Source: Prosapia bicincta
Taxonomy: Eukaryota > Arthropoda > Insecta > Hemiptera > Cercopidae
DNA length: 64,000 nt
NCBI GenBank assembly: GCA_036971475.1
Contig: JBAIZL010000003.1
Span: forward strand, 108,935,070-108,999,069
Direction of reading: 5' to 3'
In this document: piece by piece, positions 45,776 through 56,200 of the stretch
How positions within the stretch are numbered: position 1 is the first letter of the stretch
How the letters are laid out: each line of letters begins with the position of its first letter
The notes under the pieces: generated by a model
The model's database searches: none
The model's input: the letters and a program-made list of their open reading frames with translations, nothing else
Told to the model about the DNA's origin: nothing
Made by a program: the position numbers and the translations under genes

Positions 45776-46336
45776 GTAGGGACCAAGGAAAAGCGTAGTA
45801 AAGTAAATGATGAACAAGTGGGAATGGAGTGAATGGGAGAGATTGGGTATTAGTTGTTTAAGTGAGTAATTGGGTCAGTGGGTGAGTCAATGTGTGTATG
45901 GATGTGTTTGTGTGTGAGTGGTAGTGTAGGCAGGAATGAGTTGAGTGAACGGATGAATAGATAAATGGGATAGTAGGTGAGTGAGTTAAGGCTCGGTGTG
46001 TGGGTAGATTGGAGGTGGTTGGTCGTGTGTGCTCGATGTTTCCTGTATTTCATAAAAGAGTGTTAGAAACATTTCTACTTTACTTTTGCTTATAGCTACC
46101 ACTCAATACTGTGCTTCTAATATAAGAGGACAGGGAGAGGAAATAAAGTTCTGATTTTATAACCCATTCAGTGTTGGTATCTTCACTACAGAAAGGCTTG
46201 ACAATACCAGTCGTCATACCTTGAATTCAGCAGTTTACCATACAATTCATATTAGTGGTGTGCTTTACGTGTTTAAGGTTGTAGTTTTTCTAATCTGTTT
46301 ATGGTTTAGAAGCTTTGTTTTTAAATAATTCACCAT

Positions 46337-47285
46337 GAAAATTTTAGTGGTAAGAGACTATGAAACGTCAATTATAAGGAAGTGAAAAAGATCGTACAGA
46401 ATGGGAAAGGAATCATGAAGTAAATTCAGAAAACCAAGAAATTGGAGAAAAGTCTTGTAAATAGGAAACCGGCAGTTTCTATCGCCGTGAAACATGACTA
46501 CCACAAAAAAGTCACATAAATTATGGCGTTTTAAATTTAACTACTTTTCATGCAAGAAAACATTCTTGAGTATTGGTAGAAAGGTGTTCACAACAAATTT
46601 ACTAAAAAAATAGATTTAAAGGAAATATAAAATACTTTTAAATATTCTAAGTAAAATACCAAGAAATCTAATAAGGATCTATGTTTGCATGAGCATTATC
46701 TGTGAAAAGTTTTACTTTAGGATTAAAATCTAAACTAAATGTTTGAAATATTTCCTTACATTTAATTTTTACATACTTTTAGGCTAGATTTGCATTGCCT
46801 GGTATCAAATTAGGAACAAATTAGCTAAAAAAGAATTTATCTTGGATATAAATACGCCACCTAGACGTATGAAGTAAGTGGTGAAAGGGAAAGTGGTAAG
46901 AGGCAATTGTGAGGGAGTGAAAGATGGTTCTACATGGGGTTGGAGACAACGGGAAATAGCCCAAGTGCATCGATACAAAGGCTTTTACTAATGTATGATG
47001 AATAGCTTACATGCCTTCAATTACTAAACTAAAACAAGAGCAAACCATTTTCAACCTTATTTTAAAAACTGAAACAAAATACCAAACTGCGTTATTTAGT
47101 TTTATTCGAAAAACTCCAGCTACATTTCCGGTAATATGGTGGGAACATCCAAAAGTTATTATTTACCCGAAACATATGCCTACATAAGACTCTAGTTAGG
47201 CTGTCTTTAGCAATTGTAAGTGTCGGCAATTACAGATAACCTAACCTTACTTCCACCATGGGTATTCGTATTGATACACAAAGGC
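46337..47285 (+). repeat. Repeat E, copy 2, left part
   Basis: Begins ATTTTAGTGGTAAGAGACTA directly after the end of D2 and follows E1 to CTTCCACCATGGGTATTCGT. It contains about 120 bp not present in E1 (about 47010-47120). Confidence 0.8.
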
Positions 47286-47335
47286 GGTAGGATAGGAATG
47301 TATTTTGTTGTAAGTTAACATTTCCTTAATTAGGT

Positions 47336-47580
47336 TACCAAATACTCACAAAAATTCCAAACGTTTTTCAGTTTCATATTTTTTGTTCTTTTTCCAAAAA
47401 AATATAATAAAAAATGGCCTTACGTAACCATGGCTATATAAATGAGATTTATTCTTGATTGTTGTAAGGTTTTAGCTGGCATAAATAAAAGGCTACTAAT
47501 ATTTATATATTCATTTTAAATTTACATGTCCGTTAAGATTTATTTATTATTATATATTCCTTAAATTTTGAAAGGATATT
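47336..47580 (+). repeat. Diverged fragment related to repeat D
   Basis: Words such as TTTCAGTTTCATATTTTTTG, AACCATGGCTATATAAATGA and ATTGTTGTAAGGTTTTA parallel the order of AGCTTCATATTTTTG, AACCATGGTAATGTAAAT and ATTGTTGTACGATTTAA in D. An old copy is the best explanation, but identity is low. Confidence 0.45.
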
Positions 47581-47730
47581 ATTTTCTATTAGAATAGATG
47601 CTTTACTTCCTCAATAACTTGCTTGCGGCGCCCTCTACATATTTGTGTTAGAATTACACTGAACAACAAGGCAACACTGTTACTCTTGTCAGGCTGACTG
47701 GCAAGGCTCTGACTGAAAACAAACGATTTG

Positions 47731-47736
47731 TATATA

Positions 47737-47784
<48 letters not shown>

Positions 47785-47968
47785 AAGAACATAAGTCAAA
47801 ATACCAATACAAGAATTATAATTGGGTTTACAAATTAAATGAATTGTTTAATATTCCTGATGATGTTGGTACTGTTAGCCAACGAAAAGCTTTGAATTGT
47901 AAATTCAATTATAATTTTGTATTTGTATTTTGACTTATGTTCTTTATTAATACACAAGAATACATATT

Positions 47969-48025
<57 letters not shown>
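47731..48025. mobile_element. Palindromic Penelope-type element with one ribozyme
   Basis: (AT)n tracts at 47731-47781 and 47973-48025 bound an inverted repeat. The right arm (47857-47945) includes the hammerhead. The left arm (47782-47833) is the complement of only the outer part (AAGAACATAAGTCAAAATAC). It lies inside the E2 interruption. Confidence 0.7.
47846..47900 (+). ncRNA. Hammerhead ribozyme motif, best-preserved copy
   Basis: CTGATGA 47857-47863; an extra U; helix II GTTGG/CCAAC; GAAA 47884-47887; helix III palindrome AAGCTT 47887-47892; U 47893 (NUH = UUU); helix I ATTC (47853-47856) with GAAT (47894-47897). All invariant core positions are present. The predicted cleavage is after 47893. 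The extra U before helix II and the loopless helix III suggest dimeric action, as in Penelope-like hammerheads. Activity untested. Confidence 0.75.
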
Positions 48026-48027
<2 letters not shown>

Positions 48028-48385
48028 TGCTTCACAAATCCTACCTCAGTATGAGCATAGTTTATTTACGGTGTGGCTAATATTGGGAAAATGGTGGCAC
48101 CAATAACAAACCTCTCCCTTATGAAGAAAACTTTCCAGACCATATTGTAAAGGAAGATGAACACAAAAAGACAGAAGCAAATAACCCATCTACTGTATAG
48201 AGTTGCATTACTCTAACTCTAAAGTGATAGCAATAGTTTTTGAGATGAACGGGTTTAATTCACGATTTTTATCTTCGGCCACAATCCTTGTCAAAAAAGG
48301 CGGAAAACGTTTTGTTATTATGAAGAAACCAAATACGTAGCTTCGTTGCCAGCTTAAGAGTGTTACATCGACAAAAGTGGAAGCA
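48026..48385 (+). repeat. Unassigned segment and repeat E2, right part
   Basis: From about 48190 (TATAGAGTTGCATTACTCTA) the sequence rejoins E1 (42665-42920) through TTTTATCTTCGGCCACA and AAAGTGGAAGCACGC. The interval 48026-48190 is not matched elsewhere. Confidence 0.65.
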
Positions 48386-49516
48386 CGCCACGGGTGTTTA
48401 TATTTAACACATTCACTGCAGCCGTATCCGACCTTTGCATTCATCGAGAGGCTTTGATAGCCAAGAGGTTACCTGAAGAGTTGCACAAAACTCTCATTGA
48501 GGTAGTTCGACGTATTAACTACATTAAAGCTTTGCAGTCTAGATTGTTTTCTTTGATATTGGGCAGTAAGAATGCTCCGCATTTTATCCATACCTAAGTA
48601 AGGGGGCTCTCCCGAGGTGGTACTGAAAAGGATTTTGATGTTAAGGATGAGGTGAGAACCTTCCTTTTGAAAGTTTTTTTATCTAGGCGCACAAGGTTTT
48701 AATATAGATATGTTCAAGGTTAAAGACAAAGTTTGAGGCATGGTTAAAGATTGTCCGTTGTGGGCAACAAAGGTCAATAAATGTTCTCTTACAAATTTTC
48801 TCACTATAAAAGAGTTTTTGGAGTCTTCTGATGAAAACTTAGTAAACCAAATAAAGGGAAGCATAACTGACCCCTTCAAAGTTTAGCAACCCCTTTCAGG
48901 GAATACTTTCCTGAGCCTGATTCTAATGAGAGTTGGATTAGAACTCCGTTCTGCTTCTCTGAAATATAAAAGGTTCTGAGTCTTTCAGAAGAAGAAAAAG
49001 AACGGCTTGAAATGACCAACAGTGGTCCACTAAACTTTTTAGTCGGGAGATCATTGTAGAATTGTGGTTGCCAGTACAAAAAGACTAAAATCCACTTAGC
49101 AATAAGGCAATGAATGTAATACTACATTTTCCAACTACCTAGAGATGTGAACATGCATCCTCAACTATCTACTTCATGAAAAATTAAATTTAGGAATCGG
49201 CTTGATATGCAGTATGATTCCAGAGTAAAAGTTTCAAGAATGGAGCCTAACATTTCTGAAATCATGAACTCAAAGTACAGATTCAACTCAATTCACTAAA
49301 ATTATGGTTAATGTGTGATTTTTTACAACTACAAAAAAATAAATTTGAACTAATATTAACTTCATTAACTTAGTCCAAACAAAATAATAATATAAATAGG
49401 TTTAACGAGTTTCGCCTGGATATACGAGCTCTAACATGGGATCGTTTTATATTTTGTATCTCAAATAAAAATATACTTCTTGAATGTATACTTGTAATAA
49501 ACTGTTGGTAACCACT
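48386..49516 (+). pseudogene. Decayed hAT (ZBED/Buster-type) transposase, copy 2
   Basis: The best copy in the window. Translation across interruptions gives CIHREALIAKRLPEELHKTL (about 48433-48490), a VVRRINYIKALQSRLF block, VRGLSRGG, a LESSDENLVNQIKGSI block (about 48815-48862), and near 49170 a KFRNRLDMQYDSRVKVS-like C-terminal block. These are hallmarks of the C-terminal half of ZBED5/SCAND3/FAM200-like hAT transposases (dimerisation region). Several stops and frameshifts. The 3' end carries TGTTGGTAACCACTG at 49502-49516, a hAT-type terminal repeat, followed by GCCTAAGT. Confidence 0.78.
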
Positions 49517-49615
49517 GGCCTAAGTTCACTTTATAGAAAAGTAATTTAAGTTACTCTAATGCTGAAAATAAGGGTTTCTAGTGATATCTTTTGTATTTAT
49601 TTAGTTATAGCAAAC
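49517..49615 (+). repeat. Host segment left of the LINE, with left target duplication
   Basis: Equivalent to 6871-6977. The last 13 bases (49603-49615, AGTTATAGCAAAC) are the left target-site duplication of the LINE. Confidence 0.88.
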
Positions 49616-49749
49616 GGGGGGGGGGGAGCTGGTTGGTCCTCGTCCTACCCGTGGATAGCTGAGTTTATATGTAACGTTTATGAAAAGAGCCTTTATAACA
49701 CTCAGTGAACCGAACGCCAGCAGCCGCTTCTGTAAAAGGAGCCCAATAA

Positions 49750-50106
49750 TATGTCTTGTAAACAAGCAAATAGTCCTTCTCAGGACTACCAACGAGTTTC
49801 AAATGTGAAACAAAAACACCCAGACAGACTGAATGTAAATATATTTTCAGAAAAAGTACTAACCATAAAAACTATAAGGAAAAATTTAACATTAACAATC
49901 ACCTCATAATGATACTAAGCGGTACAAATGGAACCAAAAGAACTGAAGTATGGTGTCCAAACAGAATAACTGTAAAAAACCTCACACAACGTCTGAGGTC
50001 AGAAGCAAACAAGAGGGAAGCACATAATTCAATAGGACAGAGATTCCGGAAAGGAAAGGAAAAGAGAGAGAACCTAACACCAATCGACCAACAACAAACT
50101 ATATAA
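49750..50106 (+). pseudogene. Possible LINE ORF1 remnant
   Basis: Two short frames, 49750 to about 49907 and 49909-50106, are both basic and rich in Lys, Arg, Thr and Asn. The second ends with a KREAHNSIGQRFRKGKEKRE stretch. Position upstream of the endonuclease fits ORF1, but no CCHC zinc knuckle or coiled coil is visible and the total length is far below a normal ORF1, so it is probably deleted. Confidence 0.4.
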
Positions 50107-50127
50107 GCCAATAGATGACAAACTATT

Positions 50128-50930
50128 AATAATGCACTGGAATGCCAGATCTTTAAAACATAAAGAACCGGAGCTAGAAAAGGAAATTCACAAAAAAATA
50201 TAAAAATAGTCTGCATACAGGAATCATCATTACCAAAAAACGAAGACCTTCACGCGAAGTTTAAACATTACAACCTACATAATTTATCTAGAGACAATTC
50301 GAGAGGCGGAGGATTAGTTGCCCTAGTACATGAGTCATTGCATGTCGAAGGCTGTGATATGAAGACTACAAAAAATTTACAGTACATAAAAATGAATATA
50401 CGAGTTACCAAAGAATTACAATTTACTCTAGTCAACACATATATACCATCCCAGGGAATTAAAGAAAAGGAATTGGACACACTAATCAGATCCAACAAGA
50501 ACCTGGTTATAGTTGGAGACATGAGCAGCAGACACCAGAGTTGGAACAACGGAACAGAAAATAAAAACGGCCCTCAACTGGATTCAAGCCCAAAACATAC
50601 TTCTGCTTAACCAAAACAAAGAGCCCACATACCAGTCACCCTCAACAAGAACTCTAAGCACCTTAGTTTTGACACTGTCCTCGCCAATAATCGAGAAAAG
50701 TATAACAAATTTGTACGCCGGGGAAGATCTAGGAAGTGATCACCTACCAATATACTTAGTACTTTCTATCTCAACAGTTCTAGTTCAGATCCCATCTGCC
50801 ATAAGCAATAAATACAATATTTCAAAAGCTGACTGGATTGCTTTCACAGAAGAAACTAGAGCAAGCGAGATAAAACAATACACTCCAGAATTTCTAGAAA
50901 TAATACTTCTTCAAGCCGGTGACCATAACA
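50128..50930 (+). pseudogene. LINE AP-endonuclease domain relic
   Basis: Begins near ATG 50132 with MHWNARSL (the usual LQWNxRSL start). Further motifs are CIQES (about 50212-50226), GGGLVALV (about 50307-50330), VGDMSSRHQSW (50512-50544; family motif GDFNARHxxWG, with the Asn replaced by Ser) and SDHLPI (50735-50752). Frameshifts occur after HKKI (about 50200) and near 50610. This endonuclease nicks target DNA to prime reverse transcription. Confidence 0.85.
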
Positions 50931-52900
50931 TTCCCAAAAAGAAACCAAGAAGAGAACACAAATTTAAAAATAGCTGGTGGTCAGAGAAAATCAATCAACT
51001 TAGAAAAAATTGAAAAAGGGCTAGAAGAAGAAGGAAGGCGCAGAGAATTAAAGACAAGAATACAAGAGATGCAACGCATCCTGAGACGTACAATAATCTC
51101 AGAGAAAAGGACAACTTGGAGAGAATTTGTGGGCTCTATAAATGCAAACACTCCATCCAGCACAGTCTGGAAAAAGTTTAAATCAATCGAAGATAATACT
51201 GGCCAAAAGATTAGCCAAATACAAAGTGAAGCTGGAGAGTGGTTAGAGGATGACAAAACAAAAGAGGAAACTTTTAACTTGTTTTTCAAGAACAGGGCAG
51301 GAAAGAAAATCCCTGGCCCAAAAAGCTCAATACTAAAGAAAAGCAGTTAATTTACCAAGACGAAGATCTGTACCGCCTGGAAGACCCTGTGAACGTACCC
51401 TTCAGCATATGGGAACTGAGAAATGAAGTATCCAGATTGAAGGATTTGACTCCCGGACTAGATGAAATCCATAACAGAATTCTCCAACATAGATCAGAAG
51501 AGATGCTTACTAATATACTAAACGCATTCAATGAAACTTGACACACGGGAAATATCCCAGGAAAATGGAAAACAGCACTAATTGTACAAATTCTAAAACC
51601 ATCTAAAGACAAGTCCCAAATGAAATCATATCGCCCAATTGCTCTTACATCTTGTCTTGGCAAACTCCTCGATCGCATGGTGAATAATCGACTAAAGAGG
51701 CGACTAGAAATATACAACCTACTAGACTAATCACAATATGGTTACAGAAAACAGAAATGCACTATCGATGCCATAATATACTTAACAAACAACATCTACG
51801 CTGGTTTTGAGAAAAAAGAATTAACTATAATTGTCCTCCTAGACTTTGAAGCTGCTTTCGACAGGACACCCCACACCCCTATCTTTTTAAAATGCATGAA
51901 GCTTGGCATAATGGGAAACATGTTGCAGTATCTAACGAATTTCTTAAGCGGTCAAAAAATTAAAACATCGGTCAATGGCCAAGAATCAACAAGTGCTGAG
52001 ATAGAAAATGGAGCCCCTCAAGGAGCTGTCATTAGTGCAACACTGTTTAATATTGCAATACATGACATTGCATCCAACCTACCTCCGGGAGTAGAGTGTG
52101 TCTCCTATGCTGATGATGTAACGTTAGCTTTTCGCCTCACATAGAGATCCGGACAGAGCAAACCAGGCAATGCCCTGGACCGAGTCTCGAACTGGTGCAA
52201 AAGCTGGTCACGGAAAATCTGCGCAGAAAAGTCAGAGTGTGCAATATTTACAAGAAGGAATACTCTAGCTGACTACAAACGCAAACTAACACTGAATAAC
52301 ATAAATGTTGAATATAACAGCCCTAAGCTGCTAGGAGTACTGCTTGATAAAAGGCTGAGATGGAAAAATCATATTGAAAAAACTGTTTAAGCTTGTAGCA
52401 AACGTCTCAATTCAATAAAAGTAGTCACCAGCCGACAATGGGGCGCTGACACCATATGCTTGAGAACATTTTACCTATCCTTTGTAAGAACAAAACTGGC
52501 TTATTGCAGTGAGGTCTGGGGAGAGGCTGCAGCAACGCACATTAAAAAAACTTCTAGTAGTTTAATCAGATGCCTTAATAATTAGCCTGGGCTTTCGCGA
52601 AACCACTCCCATTGCAGCAATTGAAATAGAACCCATAAATTGACTGCTAGAAGAACAAATATGGAATAAATATCTAAAAACTCTCTTACTAGACATAACC
52701 CAATCCACTACACTCTTTAAAAGAAACGACTACACGACAATCATACACTCACAGTATCAATTTGCTCGCTGCTGAATGCCTTGTGAGACTCCAGAGGATA
52801 TCCCGGTCTGCAATCACGAACCCCCATGGAAGCAGAATGAAATAATGGTAACTCTAAACCTACATTCTTGCCTAACTAAAGAAGACCCAAAGGAGGCACT
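50930..52900 (+). pseudogene. LINE reverse transcriptase domain relic
   Basis: Linker region up to about 51480, then RT motifs in order: TALIVQILKPSKDK, SYRPIALTSCLGKLLDRMV (about 51627-51683), LLDFEAAFDR with the first catalytic Asp (51835-51864), GAPQGAVISATLFNI (about 52010-52055), SYADD with the catalytic Asp pair (52103-52117), then a thumb region with LLGVLLDKRLRWKNHI (52328-52375). In-frame stops near 51541, 51728, 52141 and 52388 show it cannot be made. Catalytic residues themselves are unmutated. Confidence 0.88.
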
Positions 52901-52939
52901 TCAGCGAGAGTCACTGGAAATGATTCAGAATATGTACTA

Positions 52940-53545
52940 AGACTACGTTCAAATATACACCGATGGGTCAGTAGATCTAGTCATGAATAAGTCAGGAGCA
53001 GGCTGCTACAACCACTTCACCAAAGAAGAATATTACGTACCAGCAAATGCAGCCTCCAGTGTAGATGCAGTTGCTGGCAATAATTGCAGCCTTGGTAAAC
53101 TGCCTTCAACTACGAGCAAAGAAGTTCTGTATATTCACTGACTCCAAGAGCTCCTTGCATATGAAAGAGAAACGGAAACCAGGAAACTACGCAATCAGAT
53201 TACAAGAAATAACAAATTTACTCAACACTTTCGGCAAAGATGAGAGGGGTTCCCAGATTTACAGCCGTCTTTGCAGCAAGAATCGGACACATTGTGATTG
53301 AGACCCATCACTTCAGATTTAACCTGAGTGAATCTCCACTCTGTCCTAACTGTAGAAAAGAGGAGGAGACTCTAGACCATATCCTCTTTCGATACTTCTC
53401 ACCAATTCCATTACGAACAGCTCTGCTGTCTGCCCTGGGAAGCCAGGGAAACATGAAAACAATATTGATCGATAAACAGTTTTGGACCTTGGCTGCAGCA
53501 ACTTATTATGGGCATCGGAGTCACATGACCCTGAACGTCCGCAGC
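52940..53545 (+). pseudogene. LINE RNase H and C-terminal Cys/His block relic
   Basis: VQIYTDGSVD at about 52947-52976 gives the first RNase H Asp. ASSVDAVAG stands where the catalytic Glu region would be, and FTDSKSSLH (about 53133-53159, another frame) gives the next Asp. The part carrying the final His/Asp is poorly preserved or lost, since the frame goes quickly to RFNLSESPLCPNCRKEEETL and DHILFRY (53317-53392), the C-terminal Cys/His block common in I-type LINEs. The frame runs straight into the poly-A. Confidence 0.75.
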
Positions 53546-53553
53546 AAAAAAAA

Positions 53554-53704
<151 letters not shown>

Positions 53705-53789
53705 GTAAACTATCAAATAGGTTTTCCTGTTAGAATTATTTTAAAGATTAAATAATATACACTTATTACAGGAATAATTTATTGAATAA

Positions 53790-53840
53790 TACACTCAAAG
53801 CTTTTCGTTGGTTGACATTACCAACATCCTCAGGAATTAC
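53790..53840 (-). ncRNA. Hammerhead ribozyme motif, left end
   Basis: Minus strand: CTGAGGA (53833-53827), an extra U, helix II GTTGG/CCAAC, GAAA (53806-53803), helix III AAGCTT (53803-53798), U at 53797, and helix I with four pairs including one G-U (CUUA against GAGU). All core positions fit CUGANGA/GAAA/NUH. Confidence 0.7.
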
Positions 53841-54090
53841 TAAGAATGACAAAAGAACTGTCTAACAAATATGAAGTTACTAGATAAAGCATTACACAGT
53901 TGCCAAATCTATGACAATATTGCCAAACCTATTCCACTGCTGCCACAACACTATATACATTGAATATAGTATGGAATTTAGAACGTATTTGAATTTGTTC
54001 ATCTATCGGTTTGTTATCAATATTATGCTTGTTGCCAAACATAGATTTGGCAGCTGTGTAATGCTTTATACACAGTTGTTTAAACAATTG

Positions 54091-54145
54091 TTTAATATTC
54101 CTGATGATGTTGGTACTGTTAGCCAACGAAAAGCTTTGAATTGTA
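54091..54145 (+). ncRNA. Hammerhead ribozyme motif, right end
   Basis: CTGATGA 54101-54107, an extra U, helix II GTTGG/CCAAC, GAAA 54128-54131, AAGCTT 54131-54136, U 54137, helix I ATTC (54097-54100)/GAAT (54138-54141). The sequence is the same as at 47846-47900 over the whole motif. Confidence 0.75.
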
Positions 54146-55290
54146 AATTCAAATATAATTCTTGTATTTGTATTTTGACTTTTGTTCTTTATATATATAT
54201 ATATATATATATAAGAGAGAGAGAGAGAGAACAATGGGTTCCACTAACAGTGATCTTAACATAAACAGTTAATATACTTAAATATACGTCTCTGTTTGTA
54301 AACCATATATAATGAAATAAATTCATATACTTTATCTAATAGAAATAAATACATGACCAATAAACAAACTAATTCTAGAGTACACTGATGGAACATTTAT
54401 ATAGTTTAATTCATTATATAGCAATGCGATAAGTTACTTAGTTTTGATAAAAAGAACACTATGTACATTTTCGGAATTAAGTTGGAAACCTCGAAATTTA
54501 GCATTAAACAGAGAGCAAAGGTTTTCACAACATTTACCTACATAAAATTTAACTGCTTTACTATTTAAGTACAAAAGGTTCTAGTTAGACTGCCCTACGC
54601 ACGGCTATATGTCGACGTCATACATCTATGTATATCTGGAGTCAAATTCGACTCAAACAGTGGTTTATTCGTAATTGACGGGATATACTGTCTAGTGGCC
54701 ACGAATATATAGTGACATAAACACAATTACGTTAAATAATTTAAATAGAACTTACACAGTCTCCAAAAGTTTTTAAGCTTCATATTTTAGCTTTCAAACT
54801 AAGGAAATATGATTCAAAATTTCTTCATGAAACCATGGTAATGTAAATTAAGCGTTTGTTTAATTGTTGTGCGATTTAATTGACTACTGTAATACAAATA
54901 TTTTTTGTGTTTTATATTTACATATTTAGTTATTATTGAATTTGTATAGGGTCGAAAATTTTTGAAAAACGTAGCGCATTGTCAAAGTCCGTCTTAAAAT
55001 TCAAAATAAACCACTGCAGACCTGGTTCTTCCGGAAAAGCTCATCAATGAAGGTGAGGATAAAGCCTTACCTTCCCCTCAAATAACTTGGGAGTTGCTTA
55101 TATTAAAGTGAATCTGGTTCTGCCCGGAATCATCGAACATACAATCACAAGGATTAATGGTCATCAGCATTATAAATGCTGACTAACTACTACCCTGCAA
55201 CTGGATAGTCTCACGTTTATACGGACGCATCAAGTGGTGTTTAGACTTTCTTCAGTGTTGTTTAGACCAGAAGAGTTCTTTTCTCTATAT

Positions 55291-55486
55291 TTTCAGTTTA
55301 GAAGGACGGATTTGCCTTGGAAAAGTCCAGTTCGAAAGTTCGTTCCAGTGGTTTACACGGAAATCACATTGAATACAAAGTGGCAACCATTTTTCATGCC
55401 TCTGAAAGGCTTTCGAGTTGCGCCGCTACAGCGAAGGTTGTATTCCTTTCAACCTCAGCCGAAAGAGTCGTTGAGAATGGGGTTGG
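55291..55486 (+). other. Possible captured exon-like segment
   Basis: The segment is GC-richer than its surroundings. It is preceded by CTTTTCTCTATATTTTCAG, a good 3' splice acceptor, and followed by GGTTGGGTGAGT, a good 5' splice donor. Two frames stay open across it; in one, the second half reads HIEYKVATIFHASERLSSCA. I cannot match either to a known protein. It could be a gene fragment carried by repeat D3, or the chance meeting of splice-like sequences, since GTGAGT is abundant just downstream. Confidence 0.25.
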
Positions 55487-56200
55487 GTGAGTGAATGAAA
55501 GAGTTTGTCGTTAACAAAATTAGTATAATTGCGTGGGTGAGAGAAAGATTGGATGAGTGGGTAGGTGGGTGGATCGTGAGTGGGTGGGTGAGAGAGTAAG
55601 TGGGTGAGTGTGAGAGGTTGAGTGGAGTGTGTTTAGTGAATTTGCAGGTGAATGTATTTGATTTGGCGAGTGATAGGTGATGAAAGATTAGGTGGGCTAG
55701 TGGGTCGGTGTATGGCTAGATGGGTTTAGAGAGTGACTGAATGGATGTGTCTATTGTTGCGTAGGTACATGACTGAATAAGTGAGTAAAGAAAGGTGATG
55801 AGTCATAGGTGCTTCTACAAATAGGTAAGCGGGCGTAAGGTGTTTCTAGGGATAGGCGGGGTACAAGTAAGAGGGGGTTGGTAAATGGTTCTTTGGGTAG
55901 GGACCAAGGATAAGCGTAGTAGGGGTCGTAGGTGATGCATAAATGGGAATGGAGTGAATGGGAGGGATTGATTGTTGAGTCTTAGAGGTTTGAGTGAGTG
56001 ATTGGCTCAGTAGGTACGTGAGTCAATGTGTGGATGGATGTGTTTGTGGGTGAGTGGTAGGGTGAGTAGGTATGAATTGAGTGAATGAAAAGGTGAATGG
56101 ATGAATGGATAAATGGGATAGTAGGTGAGTGAGTTAAGGCTTGGTGTGTGGGTAGATTGAAGTATAGGTGGTTGTTAGTGTGTGCTCGATGTTTCCTGTA
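55487..56200. repeat. G/T-rich, C-poor degenerate minisatellite
   Basis: Irregular repeats of GGGTGAGTG and TGAATG words dominate the plus strand, with few C. The same region in D2 is 45240-46040. Short minus-strand frames rich in Thr, His and Ser are repeat translations. Confidence 0.75.

Larger units (their letters stand above)
43975..46336 (+). repeat. Repeat D, copy 2 (with two internal tandem arrays)
   Basis: The left part matches D1 and D3 from AACAGTGGTTTATTCGTAA through AACGTAGTGCTTTGCC and CTCATCAATTAGGGCGAGGA. The right part (45780-46336) matches D3 (55880-56487): GTAGGGACCAAGGAAAAGCG, CTCGATGTTTCCTGTATTTC, AAGAGGACAGGGAGAGGAAA, ending at AATAATTCACCAT. In between sit a 168-bp array and a 172-bp array that are single-unit in D3. 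Confidence 0.85.
49616..53553 (+). mobile_element. End-to-end non-LTR retrotransposon (LINE), decayed
   Basis: Starts with 11 G, ends with about eight A, and is flanked by AGTTATAGCAAAC at 49603-49615 and 53554-53566. Length about 3.94 kb. Order: short 5' region with an ORF1-like remnant, AP-endonuclease, reverse transcriptase, RNase H, C-terminal Cys/His block. The RT plus RNase H order points to the I/LOA/Outcast-like LINEs. Many stops and frameshifts make it inactive. There is almost no 3' untranslated region before the poly-A. Confidence 0.88.
53705..54229. mobile_element. Penelope-type element with a ribozyme at each end
   Basis: Two hammerheads face outward (minus at about 53793-53837, plus at about 54097-54141), separated by about 260 bp of unique AT-rich interior, with (AT)n on both outer sides (to 53704 and 54192-54213). 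The interior contains TTGCCAAA and GCCAAACATAGATTTGGCA, the latter able to form a small hairpin. It is the least compact member of the palindrome family and may be close to a progenitor form. No protein-coding capacity. Confidence 0.65.

Noticed and set aside
49899..50549. Minus-strand frames of 93-105 codons
   Set aside because: They are antisense to the LINE ORF1/endonuclease region.
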